Counted from the first letter of the stretch, positions 8,269 to 15,610 are shown. The stretch is DNA of 64,000 nt from Lacinutrix sp. 5H-3-7-4 (GCF_000211855.2 NC_015638.1:3011001-3075000); one strand, 5' to 3'. The notes: a model not told the origin generated them from the letters alone. Made by a program: numbers and translations.

Positions 8269-8883
8269 ATGGAAGCAAGTTTTTATTTTTATACCATATT
8301 AGCAGCTATAGGTTACCTTTTTATAGAATCGTTATTTATGGTTGGAGTTTGGATTTCGGCAAAAGGCGGAACAGAAAAAATGCCTAACGGAAAGGATTAT
8401 GATAGTGAAATGATTTTATATCCATTTAAAAAAAGGGTTATGAAATCTACCAAAGATATCGTGTTTTATAAAGCCGATTTTTTGGAAGCACTTGTTAAAA
8501 AATTACGTGTACAACTACCAGAAATAGATTTTAAAACCTCTACTAATGAAATACTCTTAACACGAAAGGATAGTGATTTTGTAGCGTTTATGAATTTGCT
8601 AAACGAACGTATAAAACGTATTGACCCAAATATTGTGATAACCTTATCGGAAACTGGAATACAGTTTCACAAAGAATATACACAGTATAAAGTGAATAAA
8701 TACTTAAGAAAACCCATTATACAATGTCCAATATGTATGTCGTCGGTTTGGAGTATATTCACCTATTGGATTCCGATACTTTATTGGTTTGGTTTTAGTT
8801 GGCCAATTGTATATTTAGGTATTGCAAACACCTGTATATTAGCTTGTGTAAATTGGTTAATCTTTTCAAGCAGACCTCAATAA
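8269..8883 (+). CDS. Cassette 4: membrane protein with CPxC motif, unknown function
   Basis: A 204-residue protein with one N-terminal membrane segment (about 6-28), a soluble mixed middle part (about 45-145), and one or two C-terminal hydrophobic segments (about 158-198). Just before the second membrane region is CPICMSS, a zinc-ribbon-like half or redox motif seen in small Bacteroidetes and phage membrane proteins. I do not know its function. Terminators on both sides make it a single-gene transcript. Confidence 0.6.
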   Translation: MEASFYFYTILAAIGYLFIESLFMVGVWISAKGGTEKMPNGKDYDSEMILYPFKKRVMKSTKDIVFYKADFLEALVKKLRVQLPEIDFKTSTNEILLTRKDSDFVAFMNLLNERIKRIDPNIVITLSETGIQFHKEYTQYKVNKYLRKPIIQCPICMSSVWSIFTYWIPILYWFGFSWPIVYLGIANTCILACVNWLIFSSRPQ

Positions 8884-8890
8884 TATAAAT

Positions 8891-8922
8891 AAAAGCTATT
8901 GTATTTTTACAATAGCTTTTTT
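8891..8922 (+). terminator. Rho-independent terminator after the CPxC membrane protein
   Basis: AAAAGCTATTGTA at 8891-8903 pairs with TACAATAGCTTTT at 8908-8920, followed by T residues. The next gene starts 15 bases later. Confidence 0.8.
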
Positions 8923-8936
8923 CTTAAAACAGAATA

Positions 8937-10016
8937 ATGAAAGAACGAATTATAATTATAGGTGGTGGCTTAAGCGGATTAACGTTAGCTTATTTATTAT
9001 CAAAAAGGGGAATAGAATCAAAAATTTTAGAAGCCTCTTCAAGAGTTGGCGGAAGAATTCAAACCATAAAAGGAGCATTAGAAACACCTTTAGAGTTGGG
9101 TGCAACTTGGTTTTCGGATATGCACCAAAATTTATTGTCGCTTATAGATGAATTGGGCTTAGAAAAATACCCACAGTATTCAAAAGGAACTTCATTATTT
9201 CAAACCAAATCATTTGAACCACCGCAACAGTTTTTTGTTCCTGAATCTGAAAACCCTTCCTACCGTTTAAAAGATGGAACACAAAAGCTTATCGATACAT
9301 TAGCTCAAAAATTGCCTTCTGAAAATATTCGCCTGAATACAAAAGTTGTTGGTATTACTGAATTCGATGGCGAAATAATAGTTCAAACTTCCAATGGAGA
9401 AAAACTTTATGCCGATAAAGTTATACTATGTTTGCCACCACAATTAGTAGGTTTAAAAATTAAGTTTTCACCAGAATTACCTAATGCTATTTCTGAACTA
9501 TTGCCAAGTGTTCAAACTTGGATGGCAGGTGCTATAAAATTTGTATTAGAATATGAAGTACCTTTTTGGAGAAATAAAGGATATTCCGGAATGCTGTACA
9601 GTCACTCAGGAATTATTTCAGAAATGTACGATCACTCTAATTTTGAAGAAAATAAATTTGGCTTTACAGGATTTTTAAATGGTGGAGCCGTGTCTTATCC
9701 TCAAGACGTAAGAAGGGAATTAGTATTAAAACACTTAGCGGAAATGTTAGGAAAAGAAGCATCAAATTCTATTACTTATTTTGACAAAATTTGGACAGAC
9801 GAATTTGTATTGTGTGAAAATCAAATAATACAAAGACCACATCAAAACAATGGACACCCATCATTACAAGATAGTTATATGAATGGAAAATTATTATTTT
9901 CAGGAACAGAAACAGCTAAAGAATTTGGAGGATATATGGAAGGTGCAGTTATTTCTGCTTTAAAAATAGCAAGAAAAATAAAACCACATACCACCAACAC
10001 CGTGTATAAAACATAG
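8937..10016 (+). CDS. Cassette 4: FAD-dependent amine oxidase-like oxidoreductase
   Basis: A 359-residue flavoprotein of the NAD(P)-binding/monoamine-oxidase superfamily. It has the dinucleotide-binding motif IIGGGLSGL near 5-13, the acidic residue at the end of beta 2 (ILEAS), the GG-doublet motif RVGGRIQT near 36-43, and the C-terminal FAD-contact motif LFSGTETAKEFGGYMEGA near 318-335. It is shorter than classical monoamine oxidases (about 450), which is common for this bacterial subgroup. Its last residues (TTNTVYKT) are encoded by the attC R'' arm, so the gene ends inside attC4, which suggests it is the original cassette gene. The substrate is unknown. Confidence 0.8.
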   Translation: MKERIIIIGGGLSGLTLAYLLSKRGIESKILEASSRVGGRIQTIKGALETPLELGATWFSDMHQNLLSLIDELGLEKYPQYSKGTSLFQTKSFEPPQQFFVPESENPSYRLKDGTQKLIDTLAQKLPSENIRLNTKVVGITEFDGEIIVQTSNGEKLYADKVILCLPPQLVGLKIKFSPELPNAISELLPSVQTWMAGAIKFVLEYEVPFWRNKGYSGMLYSHSGIISEMYDHSNFEENKFGFTGFLNGGAVSYPQDVRRELVLKHLAEMLGKEASNSITYFDKIWTDEFVLCENQIIQRPHQNNGHPSLQDSYMNGKLLFSGTETAKEFGGYMEGAVISALKIARKIKPHTTNTVYKT

Positions 10017-10188
10017 CTATTATAGGCTTTCCGTGAGGTTTTTGTATATTTACAAAGTACGCCATTTTTTTTATTTGGTTATATTTATTAAAGAAAATTA
10101 AACATAAAAATAAAAAATTCGGCTCGTGCTAAATCCGAAAAGTTTGCGTTTATTTATACGCTACATTTCATACACAAAACCGTTATTG
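9992..10188 (+). other. attC4 (site of cassette 4), long form
   Basis: TACCACCAAC at 9989-9998 is the exact complement of the cassette start GTTGGTGGTA at 6078-6087. GTGTATAAA at 10002 and TTTCATACAC at 10167-10176 form the arms, and the site ends GTTATTG (10182-10188). At about 197 bp it is longer than the other sites, and its middle is unrelated to the common family. Confidence 0.7.
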
Positions 10189-10307
10189 TTAATGCTGCGC
10201 TACGCTTGCATTAACAATAACCCGACGAGGGCTTCGCCTGAGTTATTTTAAACTTACAGATATTTGCAATATCTTACAGTTCTAAACAACTCATAACCCT
10301 CGTCGGG
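10183..10307 (+). repeat. Mini-cassette B, second copy, without a protein-coding gene
   Basis: 125 bases almost identical to 4556-4735 but missing the 55-base internal part. The start GTTATTGTTAATGC (10182-10195) is the perfect complement of GCATTAACAATAAC (10208-10221). It is flanked by attC4 and by the GTT that opens cassette 6. The 325 bases between 10017 and 10340 hold only attC4, this cassette and a 30-base leader. Confidence 0.7.
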
Positions 10308-10313
10308 TTGTGC
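10215..10313 (+). other. attC5 (site of mini-cassette B)
   Basis: AACCCGACGAGGG (10219-10231) and CCCTCGTCGGGTT (10297-10309) are perfect 13-bp arms, with the same inner CTTACAGATATT/AATATCTTACAG dyad as attC2. Its length is about 99 bp against 154 bp for attC2. Confidence 0.7.
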
Positions 10314-10340
10314 GCAAGCTGAAAAAACCATCGTAATCGA

Positions 10341-10790
10341 ATGATATTTAAAGGAATTAACAACCAATCTGTTGAATTTAGGATAACGAATTATCAGTTT
10401 CCTGAAATAACGAATTGTGAATATGATTCTAATTGGTTGTTGGTTTATTTAAAAGTAAAAAGTGATTGTGGAAATTGGCAAACAGTTGACCCATCACTTT
10501 TAGTTGGAGATTTAAAAGACATTAAAGATTGGTTTGAAAAACTCTCGAATAATATAGAAACTGATTCTGATTCACTTGTTTTTATGGAACCAAACTTGGA
10601 ATTTGTACTGACGAAAATGAATTTAGAAGAAAAGCATATCAGAATAATATTTGACTTGGAATATCGACCACAAAGTGCAGATGATGATAAAGATTATTTT
10701 GTAGATTGCGTTTTTAACAACAGCGAATTAAAACTAATTGTAAAGGAATTAGAAAAACAAGTTGAACAATATCCGAGAAGAGCAATCTAA
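10341..10790 (+). CDS. Cassette 6: WapI-family immunity protein
   Basis: A 149-residue acidic cytoplasmic protein. The pattern (opening MIFKG, then YQFPEI, a YDSNWL motif near 29-34, W-x-T-x-DPSLL near 47-54, a WFEKLS motif near 65-70, F-x-EPN-L-x-F near 82-89 and a conserved YRP region near 109) matches what I know of WapI-type immunity proteins, which protect against WapA/RHS-type contact toxins. No toxin gene lies in the same cassette, so it would be an orphan immunity gene. It is translationally coupled (TAATG, one-base overlap) to the UPF0158 gene. Confidence 0.7.
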   Translation: MIFKGINNQSVEFRITNYQFPEITNCEYDSNWLLVYLKVKSDCGNWQTVDPSLLVGDLKDIKDWFEKLSNNIETDSDSLVFMEPNLEFVLTKMNLEEKHIRIIFDLEYRPQSADDDKDYFVDCVFNNSELKLIVKELEKQVEQYPRRAI

Positions 10791-11236
10791 TGAAAAAAAG
10801 ACATTCAGAAATAATAAAGGAAATAGCGCAAGAATTGGATTGCGGATTTCACTGTTATTACAATTCTAAAACTGACGAAATTGTTGCAATCCCAAATTTT
10901 TCACAATTTTCGGACGAGGATAAATTTAAAGAGGCTTTTAGTGAAAGTATAGAAAAAGTAGAAAAACATAAAACGGATTTTATAAAATTTGAGGCATTAG
11001 AAAGCTTTGAGTCCTTTAAAATTATGGAGCTTTTTGTTGAGCATTTATCTGACCAAAATCTAAAGTCGGAATTAGTAAATACTTTAGCAAATAAAAAGCC
11101 ATTTCAGAATTTTAAGCATAAAATCGACCATTCTGAATTTAGACAAAGTTGGTTTGAATTTAAGAAAAGTGAGTTGGAAAAAATAGTAGAAAATCAATTA
11201 GACATCGGAAAAGCCAGCGCACAACAACGTGTATAA
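10790..11236 (+). CDS. Cassette 6: UPF0158-family protein
   Basis: A 148-residue protein with the UPF0158 layout. An N-terminal helix is followed by a strand pair (EIVAIPNF), an acidic stretch, a FIKFEALESFESFKIM element near 64-79, F-x-x-x-L...L-x-x-x-L-x-x-KKPFQNFK near 84-105 and the W-x-x-F-K motif near 117-125. Function is unknown. It overlaps the WapI-like stop by one base. The last codons (AQQRV) run into the R'' arm of attC6, showing that the two genes travel together as one cassette. Confidence 0.7.
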   Translation: MKKRHSEIIKEIAQELDCGFHCYYNSKTDEIVAIPNFSQFSDEDKFKEAFSESIEKVEKHKTDFIKFEALESFESFKIMELFVEHLSDQNLKSELVNTLANKKPFQNFKHKIDHSEFRQSWFEFKKSELEKIVENQLDIGKASAQQRV

Positions 11237-11350
11237 TTAATGGCTAGTTCTAGCTTACTTACGAAAGTCCTCTCGGACTTTCTATCTGTGATTTATTTGC
11301 TAACTTTAGTGTTTAAACACGTAACGAAATCATACACTAGACCGTTGCCA
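11219..11350 (+). other. attC6 (site of cassette 6)
   Basis: GCGCACAAC at 11217-11225 is the exact complement of the cassette start GTTGTGCGC at 10307-10315. It shares GTGTATAATTAATGGCTAG, the GAAAGTCC...GGACTTTC tip and the TTTGCTAACTTTAGTG block with attC7. It ends GTTGCCA at 11344-11350. Confidence 0.8.
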
Positions 11351-11362
11351 GTAATTTGAGAA

Positions 11363-12175
11363 ATGACGAACTTAACTAGAAGAAAATTTATTAAAAGAGG
11401 AATTTTAGCCTCAATTGGATTAGTTCTTTTGGATTCGTTTTGGTTTGAAAAATATGTAATTGACTGGAATTATTTTGACATCTCTAAATCCGAAAAAGAC
11501 AAAATAAAAATCATTCAGATTTCGGATTTGCATTTTGACCAATTAAGATACTTTCACAAATCTATTGCGAAAAAAATAAATTCTATAAAACCTGATTTAA
11601 TATTTATAACAGGAGATTCTGTTGACAAAACAGAAAAAATAAAGTCTCTGAATAAATTCCTTGAATTAATTGATAATTCGATTAAAAAGTATGCAATAAC
11701 TGGAAATTGGGAATATTGGGGAAATGTAAATCTGACAGAACTTAAAAACATCTATTCAAAAAATAATTGTGAATTACTGATAAACGAGAATAGATCAATT
11801 TCAATAAAAAATCGAGAAATATCAATAATCGGAATTGACGATTTTGTTGGTGGAAACGCTGATTTTGGAAAAGCGCTTGAAAGCCTAAAAGAAACTGAAA
11901 CCAATATTGTTTTATCACATTGTCCTGAATACAGAGATATAATAACAAAACAAAAAGGAATTTTAAATATTGATTTAGTACTTTCTGGACATACTCACGG
12001 AGGACAAATTACATTTTTAGGAATTGTTCCTTTTAAACCTCAAGGAAGTGGAAAATATTTAAAGGGATGGTATAAAGAAACCGAACCGAAAATGTACATA
12101 TCAAAAGGAATAGGAACAAGTATTTTACCAATCCGATTTGGAGCAAGAGCGGAAATGGTAGAAATGGAAATATAA
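11363..12175 (+). CDS. Cassette 7: Tat-exported metallophosphoesterase (YkuE-like)
   Basis: A 270-residue calcineurin-like phosphoesterase. The N-terminus TRRKFIKRG (residues 5-13) followed by a hydrophobic stretch is a twin-arginine signal or anchor. Metal-binding motifs in order are SDLHF (DxH, near 53-57), GDSVD (GDxxD, near 85-89), GNWE (near 114-117, where GNHE is usual), LSHCPE (near 191) and SGHTHGGQ (GHxH, near 215-222). Loss of the His in GNHE removes the usual transition-state residue, though both metal-site Asp, Asn and His residues remain. The YkuE relatives act on the cell surface on phospholipid-like substrates. The cassette start GTTGCCAGTA pairs with its attC. Confidence 0.85.
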   Translation: MTNLTRRKFIKRGILASIGLVLLDSFWFEKYVIDWNYFDISKSEKDKIKIIQISDLHFDQLRYFHKSIAKKINSIKPDLIFITGDSVDKTEKIKSLNKFLELIDNSIKKYAITGNWEYWGNVNLTELKNIYSKNNCELLINENRSISIKNREISIIGIDDFVGGNADFGKALESLKETETNIVLSHCPEYRDIITKQKGILNIDLVLSGHTHGGQITFLGIVPFKPQGSGKYLKGWYKETEPKMYISKGIGTSILPIRFGARAEMVEMEI

Positions 12176-12182
12176 AAACTAC

Positions 12183-12314
12183 TGGCAACAATGCATATAT
12201 TTTATTGCTAATTATAAACTACTTACGAAAGTCCTCGCAGACTTTCTATTTGTGATTTATTTGCTAACTTTAGTGTTTAAACACACAACAAAAACATACA
12301 CAAAAACGTTTTAC
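12183..12314 (+). other. attC7 (site of cassette 7)
   Basis: TACTGGCAAC at 12180-12189 is the exact complement of the cassette start GTTGCCAGTA at 11344-11353. It has the common tip GAAAGTCC and a GGACTTTC-like partner with one change (CAGACTTTC), and the block TTTGCTAACTTTAGTGTTT. It ends GTTTTAC (12308-12314). Confidence 0.8.
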
Positions 12315-12327
12315 AACATCAAAAAAA

Positions 12328-13149
12328 ATGAAAACCAAAAACATATTTTTATTAACATTAGCATTGTTTTGCTCAACTTCTATTATTTGTGCTCAAAGTG
12401 TGGAAAAGAGTTTGAAAATCAAGAAAATTATTCAGGCATCATACAGCGTAAAAAAGACTCCAGAAACGCCACGAAATTCTGCATTTAAAGGAGAACTTCT
12501 CGAGAGGTATGAAGTCTATGATGACAATGAAAAAATAATTGAGTATGGTATATACGATCGCAGAGGTAATATTTATAGAGTTACAAAAACTCAAAAAGAC
12601 GAAAGTGGAAAACAATTAAAAAAAACAACCTGCGATTCAGAAGGTAACTTGAAACAATATTATATTTATACATTAGATGATAACGGAAATGAAATAGAGT
12701 TAAAAAATTATAACAGCAAAAATAAATTATTTTATTTACAGAAAAATAAGTATGATATAAACGGAAATGTAATATCAAAAATTGGAGGCATACCAGAATC
12801 AAATAAGGTCTCTACAACAGTATTAGAATATAATTCTAATAATGAAATGACACAAAAAATAATTTACGAATCATATGGAAGTAACACAACTCAAACTTAC
12901 ATTTATGATTCAAATGGAAATGAAGTAATATCCGAATTGTTCAAATCTAATGGTGATTACACAAAATTTATTTCTACTTATGATGAGCGAAACAATATCT
13001 TAACACAATATTTGTACGATAAAGATGAAATACAAATGCAATGGTACAATTGGGAATATAAATATGACAAACAAGGAAATTGGATAACAAAAAAAGAGTA
13101 TTCAAATGGAGAACTAAGTTTAGTATGGGAAAGAAAAATCGAATATTAA
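12328..13149 (+). CDS. Cassette 8: secreted protein with YD-like repeats
   Basis: A 273-residue protein with a signal peptide (MKTKNIFLLTLALFCSTSI, cleavage near CAQ at 21-23). From about 55 on there are repeated YD-type units of roughly 20 residues: YDRRGN, CDSEGN, LDDNGN, YDINGN, YDSNGN, YDERNN and YDKQGN. These resemble the YD/RHS repeats that form beta shells around toxins, but there is no toxin-like tail and the protein is short. Orphan secreted YD-repeat proteins are common in Bacteroidetes, function unknown. The cassette lies two sites downstream of the WapI-like immunity cassette, which may be coincidence. Confidence 0.65.
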   Translation: MKTKNIFLLTLALFCSTSIICAQSVEKSLKIKKIIQASYSVKKTPETPRNSAFKGELLERYEVYDDNEKIIEYGIYDRRGNIYRVTKTQKDESGKQLKKTTCDSEGNLKQYYIYTLDDNGNEIELKNYNSKNKLFYLQKNKYDINGNVISKIGGIPESNKVSTTVLEYNSNNEMTQKIIYESYGSNTTQTYIYDSNGNEVISELFKSNGDYTKFISTYDERNNILTQYLYDKDEIQMQWYNWEYKYDKQGNWITKKEYSNGELSLVWERKIEY

Positions 13150-13158
13150 GATAGCGTT

Positions 13159-13288
13159 ATACAACATCGAGTATAATTAATGGCAAGTTCTAGCCTAATT
13201 ACTAAAGTCATAGTGAACTTTATATCTGTAATTTTTTCTAAATTAGTTAATTGACCACGCAACAAAATCCTACGTTAACACGTAAAGA
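13159..13288 (+). other. attC8 (site of cassette 8), partly decayed
   Basis: GAGTATAATTAATGGC and the following GTTCTAGCC keep the common family sequence, but the tip (AAAGTCATAGTGAACTTT) and the 3' end are altered. The final GTT is replaced by GTA (13282-13284). ATACAAC (13159-13165) matches the cassette start at only 5 of 7 positions. It is probably weak or inactive. Confidence 0.65.
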
Positions 13289-13315
13289 TTTAATAAACAA
13301 TGAATAAAAAACTAC

Positions 13316-13448
13316 ACACAACAATGTATAACCGCAATTACGGCGGATTCGACTACGTCCGAATCCACTCGGAATTACTAAAGTCAGTCCTAAACCGAAA
13401 ATTAACGTATATTAACCCATAACTGACGGCTATACGAGACTGTTGGGC
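13316..13448 (+). other. attC9, a third attC type; cassette 9 has no clear gene
   Basis: ACACAAC at 13316-13322 and GTTGGGC at 13442-13448 are in the R'' and R' positions. GTATAACCG (13326) pairs with CGGCTATAC (13427-13435), and GGATTCG pairs with CGAATCC in an inner hairpin. A 40-codon ORF (13300-13422) runs through the site and is probably chance. The start of this cassette does not complement ACACAAC, so the left neighbour boundary has been altered. The gene-free stretch 13150-13480 is filled by attC8, this site and a short leader. Confidence 0.55.
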
Positions 13449-13480
13449 TTGATAATTATTAAACAGCATCGATATTATTT

Positions 13481-14344
13481 ATGAAAACCTTTATGAAACG
13501 AATTTTTAAACTTATTTTAATACTTCTTGCTCCAATATTTAGTTATAGTCAAGACTGGCAATATTATGTTGGTAATAATGCATTTGATGGAGAATTTAAA
13601 TCAGCAAGCATCCAAGGTCTTTCAGATAACTATCCTTATGTTAATCCATTATTGAATGTTAATGTCTGGAATGAAAAAACACTAAATTTTCACATTAAAA
13701 ATAGTGGATTCTCTCAAGAAGGTACTATGCATAGTATTTTATTCCTACCTAACATTGAACCTAAAGTCATTTATTACGTAGGAAATATTAATATTTCTTC
13801 AGATGGAAAAACAATCTTTCTTAAATCTTTTAAGACTGATTATGTCAAAAATATATCCTTAATAAATTTTTTAGAAATACTTAAAAAGGCTTCAAAGATT
13901 GATGTCAGAGTAAAAACTGAATTTGGTAATTATGATATTCATTTTAATATGGATGGATATGCTGATGCTCTAACAAAAGTTCTGACAAAGAACTTTATAC
14001 GTAATTCAAACTTAACAAATGTTGATATTCAAAAAAACTCTGATTTAATACTTAAAAATATATCTGATCACATATCAAAAGAAAATGAGGGAATTAATAA
14101 GATTAAATCTCTACTATTGAATATTGGAGTTGAAGAAAATGAAATAAGTGATGCAGCTAAAAATTTAAAAATTAAACTAGACGAATATAATATTGAAGTT
14201 AATGAACTTAGTAGAATTGAACCGAAAATTAACTTTCTTAAAAATTTAAATCTTGTGTTGTATGATTCGAAAAACATGAAAATAACGAGTGTCCTATTAG
14301 ATATTCCAAACTTTCTTAATAAGTTAAAAAAAGAAAAGAATTAA
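13481..14344 (+). CDS. Cassette 10: secreted protein of unknown function
   Basis: A 287-residue protein with a signal peptide (MKTFMKRIFKLILILLAPIF, ending near SYSQ). A second ATG at 13493 (MKRIF) is an equally good start. The mature part begins with DWQYYVGNNAFDGEFKSASI, a mixed alpha-beta region to about 165, then a mostly helical charged tail with coiled-coil tendency (about 185-285). No family recognised. The cassette opens at 13442 with GTTGGGCTTG. An IS110 remnant lies between the gene and the attC. Confidence 0.6.
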   Translation: MKTFMKRIFKLILILLAPIFSYSQDWQYYVGNNAFDGEFKSASIQGLSDNYPYVNPLLNVNVWNEKTLNFHIKNSGFSQEGTMHSILFLPNIEPKVIYYVGNINISSDGKTIFLKSFKTDYVKNISLINFLEILKKASKIDVRVKTEFGNYDIHFNMDGYADALTKVLTKNFIRNSNLTNVDIQKNSDLILKNISDHISKENEGINKIKSLLLNIGVEENEISDAAKNLKIKLDEYNIEVNELSRIEPKINFLKNLNLVLYDSKNMKITSVLLDIPNFLNKLKKEKN

Positions 14345-14420
14345 TCTGCAAATAAAAAATATTCGTCTTTTATATAAATCACTAAGCCCAATAAAAGACT
14401 GAGTTAAAAAACAAGCAATT

Positions 14421-14849
14421 TTAAGCTAATTTTGAAACAAAGTTTTCATCATAAGGCAACCCACTTTTTGTAATAGCAAAGGCTTGTTTTAATAGCTTAT
14501 TTGCTACTGCTATTAATGCTAGTTTTTTACTCTTTCCTTTGGCTACTATTCTGTCAAATAATGCTTTACAAGATTTGTTTTATTTATAGGATGAAAAGGC
14601 TGCTAAAAACAATAAATTTCTAAGTTTTTTATTACCTACTTTACTTATGCGACTTCGTCCTCGCACACTACTTCCTAATTCCTGAATGGTTGGAGTAATA
14701 CCTACATAACTACAAAGCTGTGATGCGCTTTAAAACTTTTTAAATCCAGATTCATCATTTTTTAATTGAACGTGACCTTTTGCTTTACTGTATATATCAA
14801 ATACAGATTTACTAATGTCGATACCATAAATTTTTCTATCTTTAGTCAT
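14421..14849 (-). pseudogene. IS110-family transposase remnant
   Basis: Read on the minus strand, the N-terminus MTKDRKIYGIDISKSVFDIY carries the first Asp of the DEDD RuvC-like domain. After 38 residues there is a stop, and the frame continues directly with the C-terminal Transposase_20 part (ASQLCSYVGITPTIQELGSS, then VRGRSRISKVGNKKLRNLLF), with a second stop after FSSYK. It then runs to LPYDENFVSKLA. About 200 central residues are missing, including the rest of the DEDD catalytic residues, so it is a dead internal-deletion derivative. It lies inside cassette 10 in opposite orientation. Confidence 0.8.
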
Positions 14850-15030
14850 AAGAACTGAATTTTGGAAAGAACAAATGCTACTCACATTTCAACAACTTGA
14901 AAACGAGATCTAGGTCTCACAGAACTGAACAAAGTTTAAGTAGAAAAAGAGAGCGGATTATCAATGTTATCGAAGTCTAAAGCTTCACCGTATAAAGTAA
15001 CCTTAATGCTCTCTTTTGTTCTTTCTAATT
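14850..15030 (-). other. Non-coding end of the IS110 remnant
   Basis: The 180 bases upstream of the dead transposase contain a 10-bp inverted repeat (AAAAGAGAGC at 14945-14954, GCTCTCTTTT at 15008-15017), an inner GAAG/CTTC hairpin, and a near-palindrome GAGATCTAGGTCTC. In IS110-group elements the region before the transposase encodes the bridge RNA, so this may be its remnant. The exact ends of the element are not defined. Confidence 0.4.
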
Positions 15031-15054
15031 AATATTTAAATTTAGTGAATTACA

Positions 15055-15185
15055 AACTTAAGCCGTATATAATTTATTACTAGTTCTAGCCTACTTACAA
15101 AAATCTTCCAAATTCTCTACCTTTTTTATTTGCCAACTCTAGTGCTTAAAACCTGCAACTATTCATAGATATAACCATTAGTAAC
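15055..15185 (+). other. attC10 (site of cassette 10), damaged
   Basis: GTATATAATTTATTACTAGTTC and TTTGCCAACTCTAGTGCTT keep the common family blocks, but the inner hairpin is lost and the terminal GTT is CATT. The left edge reads AAGCC-GTATATAA. The cassette start GTTGGGCTTG predicts CAAGCCCAAC followed by ACCGTATATAA, so a small deletion of about seven bases (CAACACC) would explain what is seen. Confidence 0.6.
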
Positions 15186-15263
15186 AAGTTCAAAAAGCAC
15201 CTTGTTTCAAATAAAATTACACTATCATTTTTATATATCGGTAATTATAGATATATTTATATT

Positions 15264-15566
15264 ATGAATTTAAAAATAGCGACAGAAATTGGCAAATGTT
15301 TATCAAACCAAACAAGGTTTCAGATATTGGAATGGCTTAAAGAACCAGAGAAACATTTCCCACCACACGAGACATTAAAACACTTTGATGATGGTGTTTG
15401 CGTTACCTATATTCATGAAAAAACAGGGTTATCACAATCAACCATTTCTACTTATCTAAGTAATATGGAAAAGTGTGGGCTACTAATCTCAACAAGACAC
15501 GGTAAATGGTCTTATTTAAAAAGAAACGAAAAGATAATTAAACAGTTTACCAATTTTCTAACATAA
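15264..15566 (+). CDS. Cassette 11: ArsR-family winged-helix regulator
   Basis: A 100-residue winged-helix repressor with the pattern LSNQTRFQILEWLKEP at the start, a recognition helix region (KTGLSQSTISTYLSNMEKCG, about 53-72) and a wing (ISTRHGKWSYLKRNEK). The insertion FPPHETLKHFDDGVCVTYI with a His and one Cys is typical of the subgroup often found beside SDR genes. No CxC metal motif is seen, so it is probably not an arsenic sensor. It starts a three-gene run (gaps of 44 and 10 bases). Confidence 0.8.
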   Translation: MNLKIATEIGKCLSNQTRFQILEWLKEPEKHFPPHETLKHFDDGVCVTYIHEKTGLSQSTISTYLSNMEKCGLLISTRHGKWSYLKRNEKIIKQFTNFLT

Positions 15567-15610
15567 AAAAATTTACTAAAACATATCGATATTTCTCAAT
15601 GTAACAAACT

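Noticed and set aside
12252-12488. A 78-codon ORF across the end of attC7
   Set aside because: It is in another frame of the attC and of the signal-peptide gene at 12328, and its composition does not look coding.
13300-13422. A 40-codon ORF inside attC9
   Set aside because: It overlaps the folded arms of the site and has no ribosome binding site or family resemblance. Kept only as a remark.
14421-14849. Active IS110 element
   Set aside because: The coding region has a large internal deletion and two in-frame stops, so it cannot make a transposase.
15264-15566. ArsR as regulator of the ACR3 gene
   Set aside because: It is 10 kb away, sits in its own cassette with an SDR, and has no CxC arsenic-binding motif.
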